Shown here piece by piece: positions 17,231 to 25,025 of a stretch of DNA of 63,996 nt. The DNA is taken from positions 1 through 63,996 of the forward strand of contig JAPPMU010000020.1 in NCBI GenBank assembly GCA_028873965.1, in the 5' to 3' direction. This DNA comes from Chloroflexota bacterium. GTDB lineage: Bacteria; Chloroflexota; Dehalococcoidia; Lucifugimonadales; UBA3495. Below the pieces are notes generated by a model that was not told the DNA's origin, ran no database searches, and worked only from the letters and a program-made list of their open reading frames with translations. How positions within the stretch are numbered: the stretch's first letter is position 1; every line of letters begins with the position of its first letter. Made by a program: the position numbers and the translations under genes.

Positions 17231-19360
17231 ATGGCGTTCTGGACGGATGAACAGCTGGCTTCGATTGACCGGATGCTGAACCCGCGGTCGATTGCCGTGG
17301 TTGGGGCGACGCCACGGATGCAGTACGGCGGGCGCTTCGTGGCGGCGGCGATGGGGTCGATGGAGCAGGGGGTGAACGTGTATCCGGTGAACCCGAGATA
17401 CGAGGAGGTGCAGGGGTTGCAATGCTATCCGTCAGTGTCGGCGCTACCGGAGGCTCCGGACGTGGTCGGGATCGTGGTGCCGTACCACGCGGTGCTGGAC
17501 ACGCTGCGGGAGAGCCACGAGAAGGGGGCGAAGTCTGCCATCGTGATCTCGGCGGGGTTTTCGGAGCGGGCGGTTGATGAGCGGCGGGACCTGCAGGCCG
17601 AGTTGGGCCGGTTCGCGCGGGAGTCGGGGATGCGGGTGAGCGGGCCGAACTGCCTGGGGCTGGCGAACCTGAAGGACAACATCTGGGCCAGCGCGTCATC
17701 GCTAGGAGCGGCGGCCTTGAGCGGGCCGATTGGACTGGTGTGCCAGAGCGGGGCATCGGCATTTGGGCCGTTCCTGACGCGGGCGGTGGACGAGGGCATC
17801 GGGTTCACGTACATCGTGTCGACGGGGAACGAGGCGGACCTGGACTTCTGCGACTTCGCGCGGTACCTGCTGGACGATGACGACACGCGGGTTATCGCCG
17901 GATTTGTGGAGGGATTTAAGGACGGGCGCAAGTTCCTGGAAGTGGCGCGGATGGCGGCGGAGCGCGGGAAGCCCATCGTCCTGATCAAGATCGGGCGGTC
18001 GGACCTGGGATCGCGGGCAGCCGGATCGCACACGGCGGCGCTGACCGGCGAAGACTCGGCATACGAGGCGGCGTTCGCGCAGTACGGTGTGATACGGGTG
18101 CAGGACTACGACGACCTACTGCAAGTGTCGAACATGATGGCGCGGTGTCCGCGGCCAGCCAAGCGCGGGGTGGCGGTGGTTTCGCACTCCGGTGGGATCA
18201 GCAGCCTGACGGCGGACATGTTCGGGCAGGCCGGTTTGGATCTGCCTACGCTTTCGGACCGGGCGCGGGACGGCATCAACGACATCCTGAAGGGTTTTGG
18301 CTGGGCGGCCAACCCGTCGGACGTGACCGGGTTTGCCAACAGCGACGACTTCCCGGCGATCATGTCGTTCATGGCGGAGGACGAGGGCATCGGCACGCTG
18401 GTGGTGGCGTCGGCGGGCGCGGACCCGCAGGCGACGCAGGTGATTGCGCAGCGCGACGCCAGCGGGATGCCGGTGGCGTTCCTGTGGACGGGAACGCGGG
18501 GCGCGCAGTCGGGTCTGCCCATGCTGCGGCAAGCGGGGATACCGGTGTTCTACGTGCCGGACAAGCTGGCGGCGGGGGTGCGGTATCTGAACGACTACCA
18601 CGACTGGCGGGAGCGACGGCTGGCGCGTGGGTTCACGCAGGCTGAGGAGATGACGAGCGAGCAGGCTGAGGTCGCCGGGGCACTAGTGGGCGGCGGAGCG
18701 CTCTCTGAGTACGACAGCAAGGGGTTGATCCGCGCGTTCGGCGTGCCCACCACGCGGGAAGAGCTGGCTGGCGACGCCGAGGCGGCAGTCGCAGCGGCGG
18801 AACGGATCGGGTATCCGGTGGCGCTTAAGGTGAACTCGGCGGACATCCTGCACAAAACGGAGGCGGGCGCGATACGGCTGGGGTTGGGTGACGCTGCTGC
18901 GGTTCGCAACGCATTTGAGGAAGTAACCACCAACGCGCGAGCGCACGACGCCAACGCGAGGATCGACGGAACGGTGGTGCAGGAGATGGTGTCCGGCGGC
19001 GTCGAGACCATCGTGGGCGTGTCCTATGACGCGCAATTGGGTCCGATCCTGCTGTTCGGGACGGGCGGCGTGATGGTCGAGGTGTACAACGATGTCGCGC
19101 TGCGGCTGTGTTCGATCACCCGCGAGGATGCGCTGGAGATGATCGACGAGGTGAAGGGTGCAGCGCTATTGCGAGGGTTCCGTGGGGCGCCGGCGGCGGA
19201 CGTCAATGCGCTGGCGGATGTGCTGGTGAACGTCTCTCAGATGGCGGCACGGCTTGAGGGTTCGCTGGTCGAACTGGACATCAACCCGCTGATGGTTCTG
19301 CCGGACGGCCAAGGGGTGAAGGCGGCGGACGCGCTGGCGGTGGGCGGTGGGGTGATCTGA
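17231..19360 (+). CDS. ADP-forming acyl-CoA synthetase (acetate-CoA ligase family), alpha-beta fusion
   Basis: The 709-residue product joins the alpha-like and beta-like parts of NDP-forming acyl-CoA synthetases. A CoA-binding domain comes first (NPRSIAVVGATPRMQYGG, about residues 15-32). The succinyl-CoA-ligase-like domain carries the phospho-histidine in GSHTAALTGED (about 262-272). A C-terminal ATP-grasp domain contains YPVALKVNSADILHKTEAGA (about 530-550) and the closing ELDINPLMVLPDG. The enzyme interconverts acyl-CoA plus ADP and phosphate with acid, CoA and ATP in the cytosol, or it may be a relative such as a protein acetyltransferase lacking the GNAT domain. ATG 17231 follows GGGAGAGATGTC; an in-frame upstream GTG (17216) is less likely. 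Confidence 0.85.
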   Translation: MAFWTDEQLASIDRMLNPRSIAVVGATPRMQYGGRFVAAAMGSMEQGVNVYPVNPRYEEVQGLQCYPSVSALPEAPDVVGIVVPYHAVLDTLRESHEKGAKSAIVISAGFSERAVDERRDLQAELGRFARESGMRVSGPNCLGLANLKDNIWASASSLGAAALSGPIGLVCQSGASAFGPFLTRAVDEGIGFTYIVSTGNEADLDFCDFARYLLDDDDTRVIAGFVEGFKDGRKFLEVARMAAERGKPIVLIKIGRSDLGSRAAGSHTAALTGEDSAYEAAFAQYGVIRVQDYDDLLQVSNMMARCPRPAKRGVAVVSHSGGISSLTADMFGQAGLDLPTLSDRARDGINDILKGFGWAANPSDVTGFANSDDFPAIMSFMAEDEGIGTLVVASAGADPQATQVIAQRDASGMPVAFLWTGTRGAQSGLPMLRQAGIPVFYVPDKLAAGVRYLNDYHDWRERRLARGFTQAEEMTSEQAEVAGALVGGGALSEYDSKGLIRAFGVPTTREELAGDAEAAVAAAERIGYPVALKVNSADILHKTEAGAIRLGLGDAAAVRNAFEEVTTNARAHDANARIDGTVVQEMVSGGVETIVGVSYDAQLGPILLFGTGGVMVEVYNDVALRLCSITREDALEMIDEVKGAALLRGFRGAPAADVNALADVLVNVSQMAARLEGSLVELDINPLMVLPDGQGVKAADALAVGGGVI

Positions 19361-19467
19361 GTAGGAAAGATACCCTTGCAAGAGTATCCTACCTATAGAG
19401 AGGTACAAGAAAGCGAGGTTCAGTCAGGACGGTGCTTGGTGAAGTTGATGCGTTGCTATCGCAAGAG

Positions 19468-20332
19468 TCAGATTGCGCGACACCAAGCACTAAAGCGGGC
19501 AGGCAAAGCTTGTAACTGCGCGGCCCAGTGGTCGAGACCGCGCGCGTACACCAGTGACATCATGTCCTGACGATCGCCATCCCCCTGAGCGAGAGGTACG
19601 GTGACCACCACTCCGTCGCCGAATCTTTGGTCGGTAAGCGCCGCGTCGATCTGGGGTATAACAACCCCCTGCGGAGCCTCGTTGTTGTGCCCGCGGAAAT
19701 ATGTGGACAGCTGGACGATGACTTGGCCGTTCACGTTCCGTATAACGTCCAACAGTCGGACGATATCACCTAGATAGAGATTCCCATCGCCACCAAAACC
19801 TCTGGTAGGGTCGTACCAAAACGGGTCAAACGAGACCAGCGTCAGCGACCCATCCGGCAACCACACGTCGCCGGGTCTCGGGATTCGTCCAAGCCGGTCA
19901 AATCTCTCCCGCCAGTCGCCTTCGTGAAGCTCTGCGGCTGTGCACCGTTCCAAAACACGAGTACGGTCACACTACTGCCTGAGTTCCGCAATGGTTGGCC
20001 TGTCTATTTCGCAGAGCAATAGGGCGAACCTGCGCTGCCAGATCTTCTCCACGAAGACCGCGCTGTTGGCGTAGCCTACATGGGGCCAGATGATGCCATG
20101 CCATTTCATATGTCGACGCCCATTGATGATCCCGATCATGGGGTTGCTGCACACGAGCTTCTACTCGGTTAAATCGGCCATCCGGGTTATCTTTCGTCCT
20201 CGCCAACGGGGCCATGGCATGGGCGTCGATGAAATTCAGCCCGGGGATACGCCTGTCATGTGCAATTCTTACCAGTTCGCAGAGGATCCAGTGCTGCATC
20301 AGGTTGCCGACGTTGCCTTTGTATGTGGGCAT
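19468..20332 (-). pseudogene. Broken gene with one frameshift and one in-frame TAG
   Basis: Three minus-strand pieces belong together. The first starts at ATG 20332 (MPTYKGNVGNLMQHWILCE...FIDAHAMAPLA). Near 20150 the reading shifts to the next frame, which continues with GIINGRRHMKWHGIIWPHVGY. That frame meets TAG at 19972-19974 but remains open afterwards in the same frame (VLERCTAAELHEGDW...FDPFWYDPTRG) to 19468. The joined protein would have about 285 residues, with a helical N-terminus, an FIDAHA strand and a late SFDPFWYD motif that recalls a Rossmann-type methyltransferase or RlmJ-like protein. This assignment is tentative. One frameshift plus one nonsense codon indicates recent inactivation, or two sequencing errors. 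Confidence 0.6.
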
Positions 20333-20364
20333 GTTTCGCCTACCTCACTTCTGATTTCGGGCGC

Positions 20365-20391
20365 TGGATTCCCGCTTTCGCGGGAATGACG
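20365..20391. repeat. Dispersed palindrome B
   Basis: TGGATTCCCGCTTTCGCGGGAATGACG, a perfect copy of the palindrome family. Confidence 0.8.
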
Positions 20392-20404
20392 GGGAGATGC
20401 AGGA

Positions 20405-20452
20405 ATGATGGGGGTTCGCGGATGATGGGGGTTCGCGGATGATGGGGGGGTT
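20405..20452. repeat. Short tandem repeat, 17-bp unit
   Basis: The unit ATGATGGGGGTTCGCGG is present twice in full (20405-20421, 20422-20438) and once as a partial copy. Nothing else is visible between 20392 and 20506. Confidence 0.7.
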
Positions 20453-20506
20453 ACTCTGGCGGCAATCGCGGGGAAGGTTTTGAAAGCGGGAAGACCGCGC
20501 CAATGA

Positions 20507-20791
20507 TTATTCGCGTGGCGGGTTGGACTGACGGCTACGGTTGCTCAACTGAAATGCGATGGCGGCGGCTACGGTTGCCGTGGCGTAGGTGGCCAAGTTC
20601 GAGTCACGGCGCAAGTCGCTGGCAACCGACTTCAAGCAAGCCCGTACGTTGGAAGTCTGCCGGGAGTCGAAGCAGTTGATCGTGGATGTCCAGTAGGGGC
20701 TCAGCAGGAAAATCCACAGGGTCAGCCCAACCATTGCCCAGACGAACGTGCCCACGCTCACCCGGCGCAGAGACTGGGTCCGGGACAGCAT
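20507..20791 (-). CDS. Small membrane protein, 94 residues, unknown
   Basis: The product has one strong transmembrane helix (FVWAMVGLTLWIFLLSPYW, about residues 16-34). A cysteine-containing soluble stretch with CFDSR and RACLKSV follows, then a weaker hydrophobic segment (ATATVAAAIAFQL, about 70-82) and a charged tail. Its ATG overlaps the TGA of the small gene upstream (TGATG at 20789-20793), so the two are coupled. No family is recognised. Confidence 0.55.
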   Translation of the reverse strand: MLSRTQSLRRVSVGTFVWAMVGLTLWIFLLSPYWTSTINCFDSRQTSNVRACLKSVASDLRRDSNLATYATATVAAAIAFQLSNRSRQSNPPRE

Positions 20792-20970
20792 CAGGGATGC
20801 GTGGTTTTAGCCACGATGATCATGCCGGACAGCAAGGTCGCCGCATAAAAGATTGGCAACGCGGCGTGAGAAAGGCCGCCCAGTCCGGGAATCAGTGACA
20901 GCATCAGGACCAAAAATGAGGTCAAGGCTCCCACCAACAGGCCACCTACGATGGAGCTGATCAGTACCAT
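20791..20970 (-). CDS. Small two-helix membrane protein, 59 residues, unknown
   Basis: ATG 20970 opens a 59-codon frame ending in TGA 20791-20793. The product is almost entirely hydrophobic: SSIVGGLLVGALTSFLVLML (residues 5-24) and ALPIFYAATLLSGMIIVA (37-54) are two membrane spans joined by a PGLGGLSHA turn. Its stop overlaps the start of the next membrane-protein gene by one base, and the pair probably forms one membrane complex (inference). It is shorter than the usual gene-finding cut-off. Confidence 0.5.
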   Translation of the reverse strand: MVLISSIVGGLLVGALTSFLVLMLSLIPGLGGLSHAALPIFYAATLLSGMIIVAKTTHP

Positions 20971-21026
20971 GGCATTCGCTTCCCGAGGGAGTTCTCTGCG
21001 CCAAGTATATCAGCCAGGCCGGGGCT

Positions 21027-21443
21027 TCAGCGTTCCTGAAGGACTTCTCCGGAGAGCTGGTTGATGCGGTAGAGGCGCACGAGAACGGCGGCGCCGGTGC
21101 GGTCGGGATCACGATCGAGTTCGCCCTGGACGGTGCGGGACATGACGTTGTCGCGAATCGCGCCTTCGCGGTACATGGTGGCAGTACCGTAGAAGCGCAG
21201 GTTGACGCGGTCGGTGGGATGTCGGTAGAAGAGCACTACCTTGGAGCCGTTCTCGATGTTGGCGGCGGAATTGCGCCACCCGCGCTCCCAAAAGGCGAGG
21301 GTTTCGCGGTCAAAAACCAGGACGCTGCCGCGCATGCTGATCTGAGGTTCGCCGTCGGGCGACACGGTGGCGATGAACATGGGGCAGCGATCGGCCAGAG
21401 CGTTGTCAATGCGATGGCGAAGTTCGTCGTCAATGTAGATCAT
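21027..21443 (-). CDS. Pyridoxamine-phosphate-oxidase-like flavin-binding split-barrel protein
   Basis: The 138-residue product opens with a helix and the strand RCPMFIATVSPDGEPQISMRG (about residues 19-39), the hallmark of the FMN- or F420-binding split barrel. LAFWERGWRNSAANI and VVLFYRHPTD follow. Small proteins of this type reduce or oxidise a flavin or F420 substrate; some bind heme or biliverdin. ATG 21443 is chosen because AGGAG lies 7 bases upstream; the frame is open to 21641 but the extension crosses non-coding sequence. The LLM gene at 32249 shows that F420-type chemistry is plausible here. Confidence 0.8.
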   Translation of the reverse strand: MIYIDDELRHRIDNALADRCPMFIATVSPDGEPQISMRGSVLVFDRETLAFWERGWRNSAANIENGSKVVLFYRHPTDRVNLRFYGTATMYREGAIRDNVMSRTVQGELDRDPDRTGAAVLVRLYRINQLSGEVLQER

Positions 21444-21642
21444 GGGGGATCTCCTGAAGGATGCTGACGAATGCAGAGCCGTTTCGAGGAACTTGCACCC
21501 GACCCGGTGAATGGCTCCTATAGGATACCCGACGAAACGCGGGATGAAGGGCAGGGTCTTTCGGTTTTCAGTTTTGCCATTGTGAGCGGAGCGTGGGAAT
21601 CCGGCTAGAGCGGCAGGATATTCCACAGCAAACAACTCCATC

Positions 21643-21681
21643 GCAACGAGATTGCCACGTCGCTACGCTCCTCGCAATGAC
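21643..21681. repeat. Dispersed repeat A, half copy
   Basis: CAACGAGATTGCCACGTCGCTACG...CGCAATGACA. It is the only recognisable element in the gap 21444-21767. Confidence 0.7.
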
Positions 21682-21767
21682 AATCGCAAGAGCCGAGGTG
21701 AGGAGGCAAGGATTGACGGGCTATCGCTAGCCCGTCCTGCGCCAACGGAGTGTACAAGGAGCAGAGA

Positions 21768-22721
21768 CTAGCCGACCACCGGCACCGAGGGATCGAGAGA
21801 AACTTCGGCAGCGGCCAAGGCGGCCTGCTTTTCGGCGTCACGAGCGGCGCAGGCGGCATTCATAGCAAGCACGTCCTTGGCCCATTCGTCCACGGGCACA
21901 TCGATCATGCGTCCGGCGAAAGGCGCGGCGGCAGTGCCGGCGGCAAGCGCCTGGGCGAAGACCTCGCGAACCTGCGTGTAGTATTCGACCAACGATTCCG
22001 TGGGAGTATAGGCCTCGTTGACCGGGGCGATCCAAGTGGGGTGCCCACAGACCATGCCCTTGAAGCCCAGGTTCCGGGAATCGGTGGCGATCTTGACCAT
22101 ATCCTCGTGGGAAAGATGCCCGGTCTGTACGCCCATGGGATCGGCGACGGCGATGGGCTGGACGCCGGCCGCAGTGGCCTCGATGCACAGCCGGCCGCGA
22201 GCGAACACGAAGGCGTCGTGCTCGGAGGATTGGGTGATCCCGAGAGAGGCAGCCAGGGCGGCCTCATCGATGCCGACCTGTTTCACACGTGGAGACGCGC
22301 TGATGATCTCGCGGACGTGCCAGACGCCGGCCGCCGTCTCGATAGAGGGCGTTATTTCGAGAGAGCGGGGGACCGCGCCGTGGATCTTTTCCAGGTCGGC
22401 CAAAATTATTTCAGCCTCCTCCACTTGATCGGCCGACTCCACACCAGGAAGCACGATGCCAGTCAATCCGGGACCAACGGCAGCAGCGCTGTCGGCATAG
22501 ACGAACTCAGCGTTGACGCGCACAAAGACCTGAGCGCCACCTTTCCCGGCGAGGGCCACGGATTGACGCAGGGTTTTACGAACCTGAGCGAGTTCGGCGG
22601 TGGGCGTGCCGTCCTGCAGATCGATGGTGACGGCGTCGGCGTTGTGCATCCAACTGCGGGAGACCATTCGCGATTGGACAGCGGGAACCATCAGGTTGGA
22701 GCGTCGGACGAGGATAGACAT
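21768..22721 (-). CDS. HpcH/HpaI aldolase - citrate lyase beta (CitE)-like protein 3
   Basis: The 317-residue TIM-barrel protein has the family hallmarks DAVTIDLQDGTP (about residues 28-39), the substrate-binding Arg in QVFVRVNAEF (about 61-70) and the metal ligand Glu in TPSIETAAGVWHV (about 138-150). GIDEAALAASLG supplies the second acidic ligand. Relatives cleave citryl-CoA, malyl-CoA or similar beta-hydroxyacyl-CoA thioesters. ATG 22721 (MSILVRRSNLMVP) is chosen; the open frame extends to 23036 but overlaps the upstream paralogue. It is the last of three tandem paralogues, 16 bp after the second. Confidence 0.8.
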   Translation of the reverse strand: MSILVRRSNLMVPAVQSRMVSRSWMHNADAVTIDLQDGTPTAELAQVRKTLRQSVALAGKGGAQVFVRVNAEFVYADSAAAVGPGLTGIVLPGVESADQVEEAEIILADLEKIHGAVPRSLEITPSIETAAGVWHVREIISASPRVKQVGIDEAALAASLGITQSSEHDAFVFARGRLCIEATAAGVQPIAVADPMGVQTGHLSHEDMVKIATDSRNLGFKGMVCGHPTWIAPVNEAYTPTESLVEYYTQVREVFAQALAAGTAAAPFAGRMIDVPVDEWAKDVLAMNAACAARDAEKQAALAAAEVSLDPSVPVVG

Positions 22722-22737
22722 ATCGGACAACTCCCGA

Positions 22738-23760
22738 TCAGCTTGGGGATTCCGCGGCCTCAGTCGCCCGCACGCGATCGATGGCTTCGGCTTTCTCCTG
22801 ATCGCGCTCCTGGCACAGGCTTTGCCAATGCAACAGCTCTTCCGCTCGCGCGGCTTCGTAGCGGTCAATAACGCGGTGACGGCCCAGGTAGGAGTCGGCG
22901 ACCATCGGACGGGGAGAGGTTTCCCGATCGACAGAGGAAACGTCGATCTGAACCCAGGTTTCTCCCGTGCGAACGAGATTGCGGTACTCCTGGAGCACCC
23001 ACTGGGCGTCCGAAATCTCGTCGTCAGAAGGGGCAAAGCCGCGGATCTGAGGCTCGACCACGGCGGGGTGCAGCCCGCCGCCGATGCGGAATCCGCACTT
23101 TCGCGCCGCGTCCGCCTCGGCGAAAGCGCGGTCGGGGTCGCTGACGCTGCCGGTTATGTTAGGCGTGAAGGGAGACGCATGGGGTTCGCGGCCGGCGGCG
23201 CGGGCGGCAAGTTCGACCTCGCCCTTGCCGTAGACGAACTGGTCAAAGGGGACGAACATCTCGACGCCGAGGTCCCGGGACATATCGTAACCGGCGGCAC
23301 CGCCGAATTCCCGAACGCGAGGGCTGGCGGTGACGATCTCGTAGGCGTTGGCGACGCCAACCGCCGTCTCGATGTTGGCGCCGATTTCTACCGTGCCGGG
23401 TCTGATGCCGCGTTCGGCTTCCAGGCGAGTGATGATCGCGTCCATGCGCTGGATTTCGTGACGGTATTCGGCCTTGGGGTAGTTGACTTGCATGAGGCCG
23501 GGCCAGATGGCGGCGTTGAGGTCCGCTTCCATAAGATCGTGATTGATGCGACAAACCGCATCGGCGCCGCCCTTGTTGACGACGGGGATGGACTCGCGGA
23601 CCAGATTGCGGGCGGCGTCTTTGAGATGAGGAGGAACCGAGTCCTCCAGGTCCATGTTGATGTAGTCGCAGCCGCGATGCCAGGCGTTGTTGATGAAGCG
23701 CGGGGTGACGATAGGCATCGTCAGGCCGGACCGCTTCAGTCGCCGCAGTGTGCTGGCCAT
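22738..23760 (-). CDS. HpcH/HpaI aldolase - CitE-like protein 2
   Basis: The 340-residue product has the best-conserved motifs of the three paralogues: INMDLEDSVPPHLKDAARN, the Arg in DAVCRINHDLM, GANIETAVGVANAYEIV with the Glu ligand, and GAAGYDMSRDLG. It resembles malyl-CoA/citramalyl-CoA lyases. ATG 23760 follows GGAG by six bases. Nine bases separate it from the upstream paralogue, so all three genes form one operon. Confidence 0.85.
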   Translation of the reverse strand: MASTLRRLKRSGLTMPIVTPRFINNAWHRGCDYINMDLEDSVPPHLKDAARNLVRESIPVVNKGGADAVCRINHDLMEADLNAAIWPGLMQVNYPKAEYRHEIQRMDAIITRLEAERGIRPGTVEIGANIETAVGVANAYEIVTASPRVREFGGAAGYDMSRDLGVEMFVPFDQFVYGKGEVELAARAAGREPHASPFTPNITGSVSDPDRAFAEADAARKCGFRIGGGLHPAVVEPQIRGFAPSDDEISDAQWVLQEYRNLVRTGETWVQIDVSSVDRETSPRPMVADSYLGRHRVIDRYEAARAEELLHWQSLCQERDQEKAEAIDRVRATEAAESPS

Positions 23761-23769
23761 GGGCAACTC

Positions 23770-24711
23770 CTAAGGAACAGGAATGGGAATACCTTCGACG
23801 GCGGCAGTCTTGAAACGGTCCCGGGTCAAGCAGGCGTCAGCAAGGGCGATGGTGTTGGCGGCCTGGCCGACGATGTCCGGCGTTAGAACGCGCTCGTCCA
23901 CGGATACCGTGGCGCACGTGCCCGACGCAGTGGCGGACGCGTACGACTCGCACAGGGCATGGGCTGCGGCAACCTCGGACTCGGACGGGGTGAAGCCGGC
24001 GTTCAAGGGACGAACTTGGTTGTCCAGAACGCAGAAGGAGCCCCGGAAACCGATTCTGCGGCCGCGTTGGGCGGCGGCGAGGGTGTTTTCGGGGGTGGCC
24101 AGCAGGCCGCGGTCGGGGAATCGCCACCACGCGCTCAATGGAACGGTTCCCGTGGCCGACGCCAGGGTCACCAGCCGCTGCATAAGGTACTGCATCAAAT
24201 GGGTTTCGCCCGAGGGTTCGGGCCGCAGGTCCATAACCAGGTCGGCGCGGCCGAGGGAGAGCCCCCAAGTGCGCGAACTGGCCGTGGCGACCTCGAAACC
24301 GTTGTGGTTGCCTTGAGCGGTTTCCAGGGAGAGGACCAGTTCGACGCTGCCCGGCGACATGCCACGAAGGCTTTCCAGATCGGATATGATGCCGTCGATG
24401 GCAGCAACCTGCTCCGGAGTTTCGGCGCGGGTCACGACGATACCATCGAGGCCAGGCCACACGGCGGAGGTAAGGTCCGCGAGCATCAACTCAGGATCGA
24501 TTTGGACGAACACTTCTGCGCCGGTGGACCTGGCGGGGACCAAGCAATCGCGCAAGGAATCCCGGGCCGCCGGTTTATCCGGTTCGGCCACAAATTCCAC
24601 CAAGTCCAGGACGATCACATCGGCGCCGGCCGAGGGAGCGTTGGACACGCGATCCGGATGCGAAACCGGGGTGAGCAACCAGGAACGCCGAGCTGCGGAG
24701 GGCGCTGTCAT
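23770..24711 (-). CDS. HpcH/HpaI aldolase - CitE-like protein 1, divergent active site
   Basis: The 313-residue product keeps the fold elements VIVLDLVEFVAEPDKPAARD and LVLSLETAQGNHNGFEV. However, the conserved Arg before the second loop is replaced (EVFVQIDPELM), and the DLED motif reads DLVEF. Activity may be altered or lost. ATG 24711 (MTAPSAARRS) is preferred; the frame is open to 24858. It is the first gene of the three-gene operon, just downstream of the palindrome at 24742. Confidence 0.7.
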   Translation of the reverse strand: MTAPSAARRSWLLTPVSHPDRVSNAPSAGADVIVLDLVEFVAEPDKPAARDSLRDCLVPARSTGAEVFVQIDPELMLADLTSAVWPGLDGIVVTRAETPEQVAAIDGIISDLESLRGMSPGSVELVLSLETAQGNHNGFEVATASSRTWGLSLGRADLVMDLRPEPSGETHLMQYLMQRLVTLASATGTVPLSAWWRFPDRGLLATPENTLAAAQRGRRIGFRGSFCVLDNQVRPLNAGFTPSESEVAAAHALCESYASATASGTCATVSVDERVLTPDIVGQAANTIALADACLTRDRFKTAAVEGIPIPVP

Positions 24712-24741
24712 GGGGTTATCCGTGCATAATTGGGGAATAAT

Positions 24742-24770
24742 CGGCGGCATTATGTTGTATAATGCCGCCG
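24742..24770. promoter_or_regulatory. Perfect inverted repeat in a divergent promoter region
   Basis: CGGCGGCATTAT (24742-24753) and ATAATGCCGCCG (24759-24770) are perfect 12-bp arms around GTTGT. The plus strand carries TATAAT at 24758-24763 and the minus strand CATAAT at 24749-24754, so a -10-like box faces each way. It lies between the CitE operon and the STAND gene and looks like an operator governing divergent transcription. Nothing else is recognised in 24771-25025. Confidence 0.45.
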
Positions 24771-25025
24771 ACTCGATAGAGATCCAAAGGTTTGCCTGAA
24801 AGTGTAGTGAATTATAAGTGAGTTCGCACGGTGTGGCAACATTGCCGAATCGGGTCATGACGTGTTTGAACCGGTCAACATTAGTACCCTAGCACCCTGA
24901 CGTAACTATTCTCGCCTGGCGCGGTCAATGATAGCACTCAATGGCCGCCAGAAGTCTGCCGAAACGCAGTCCGTTTATTGCCAGACAGGAGATGTTGCTG
25001 AACACGAACTACCGCCTTCAACGTT

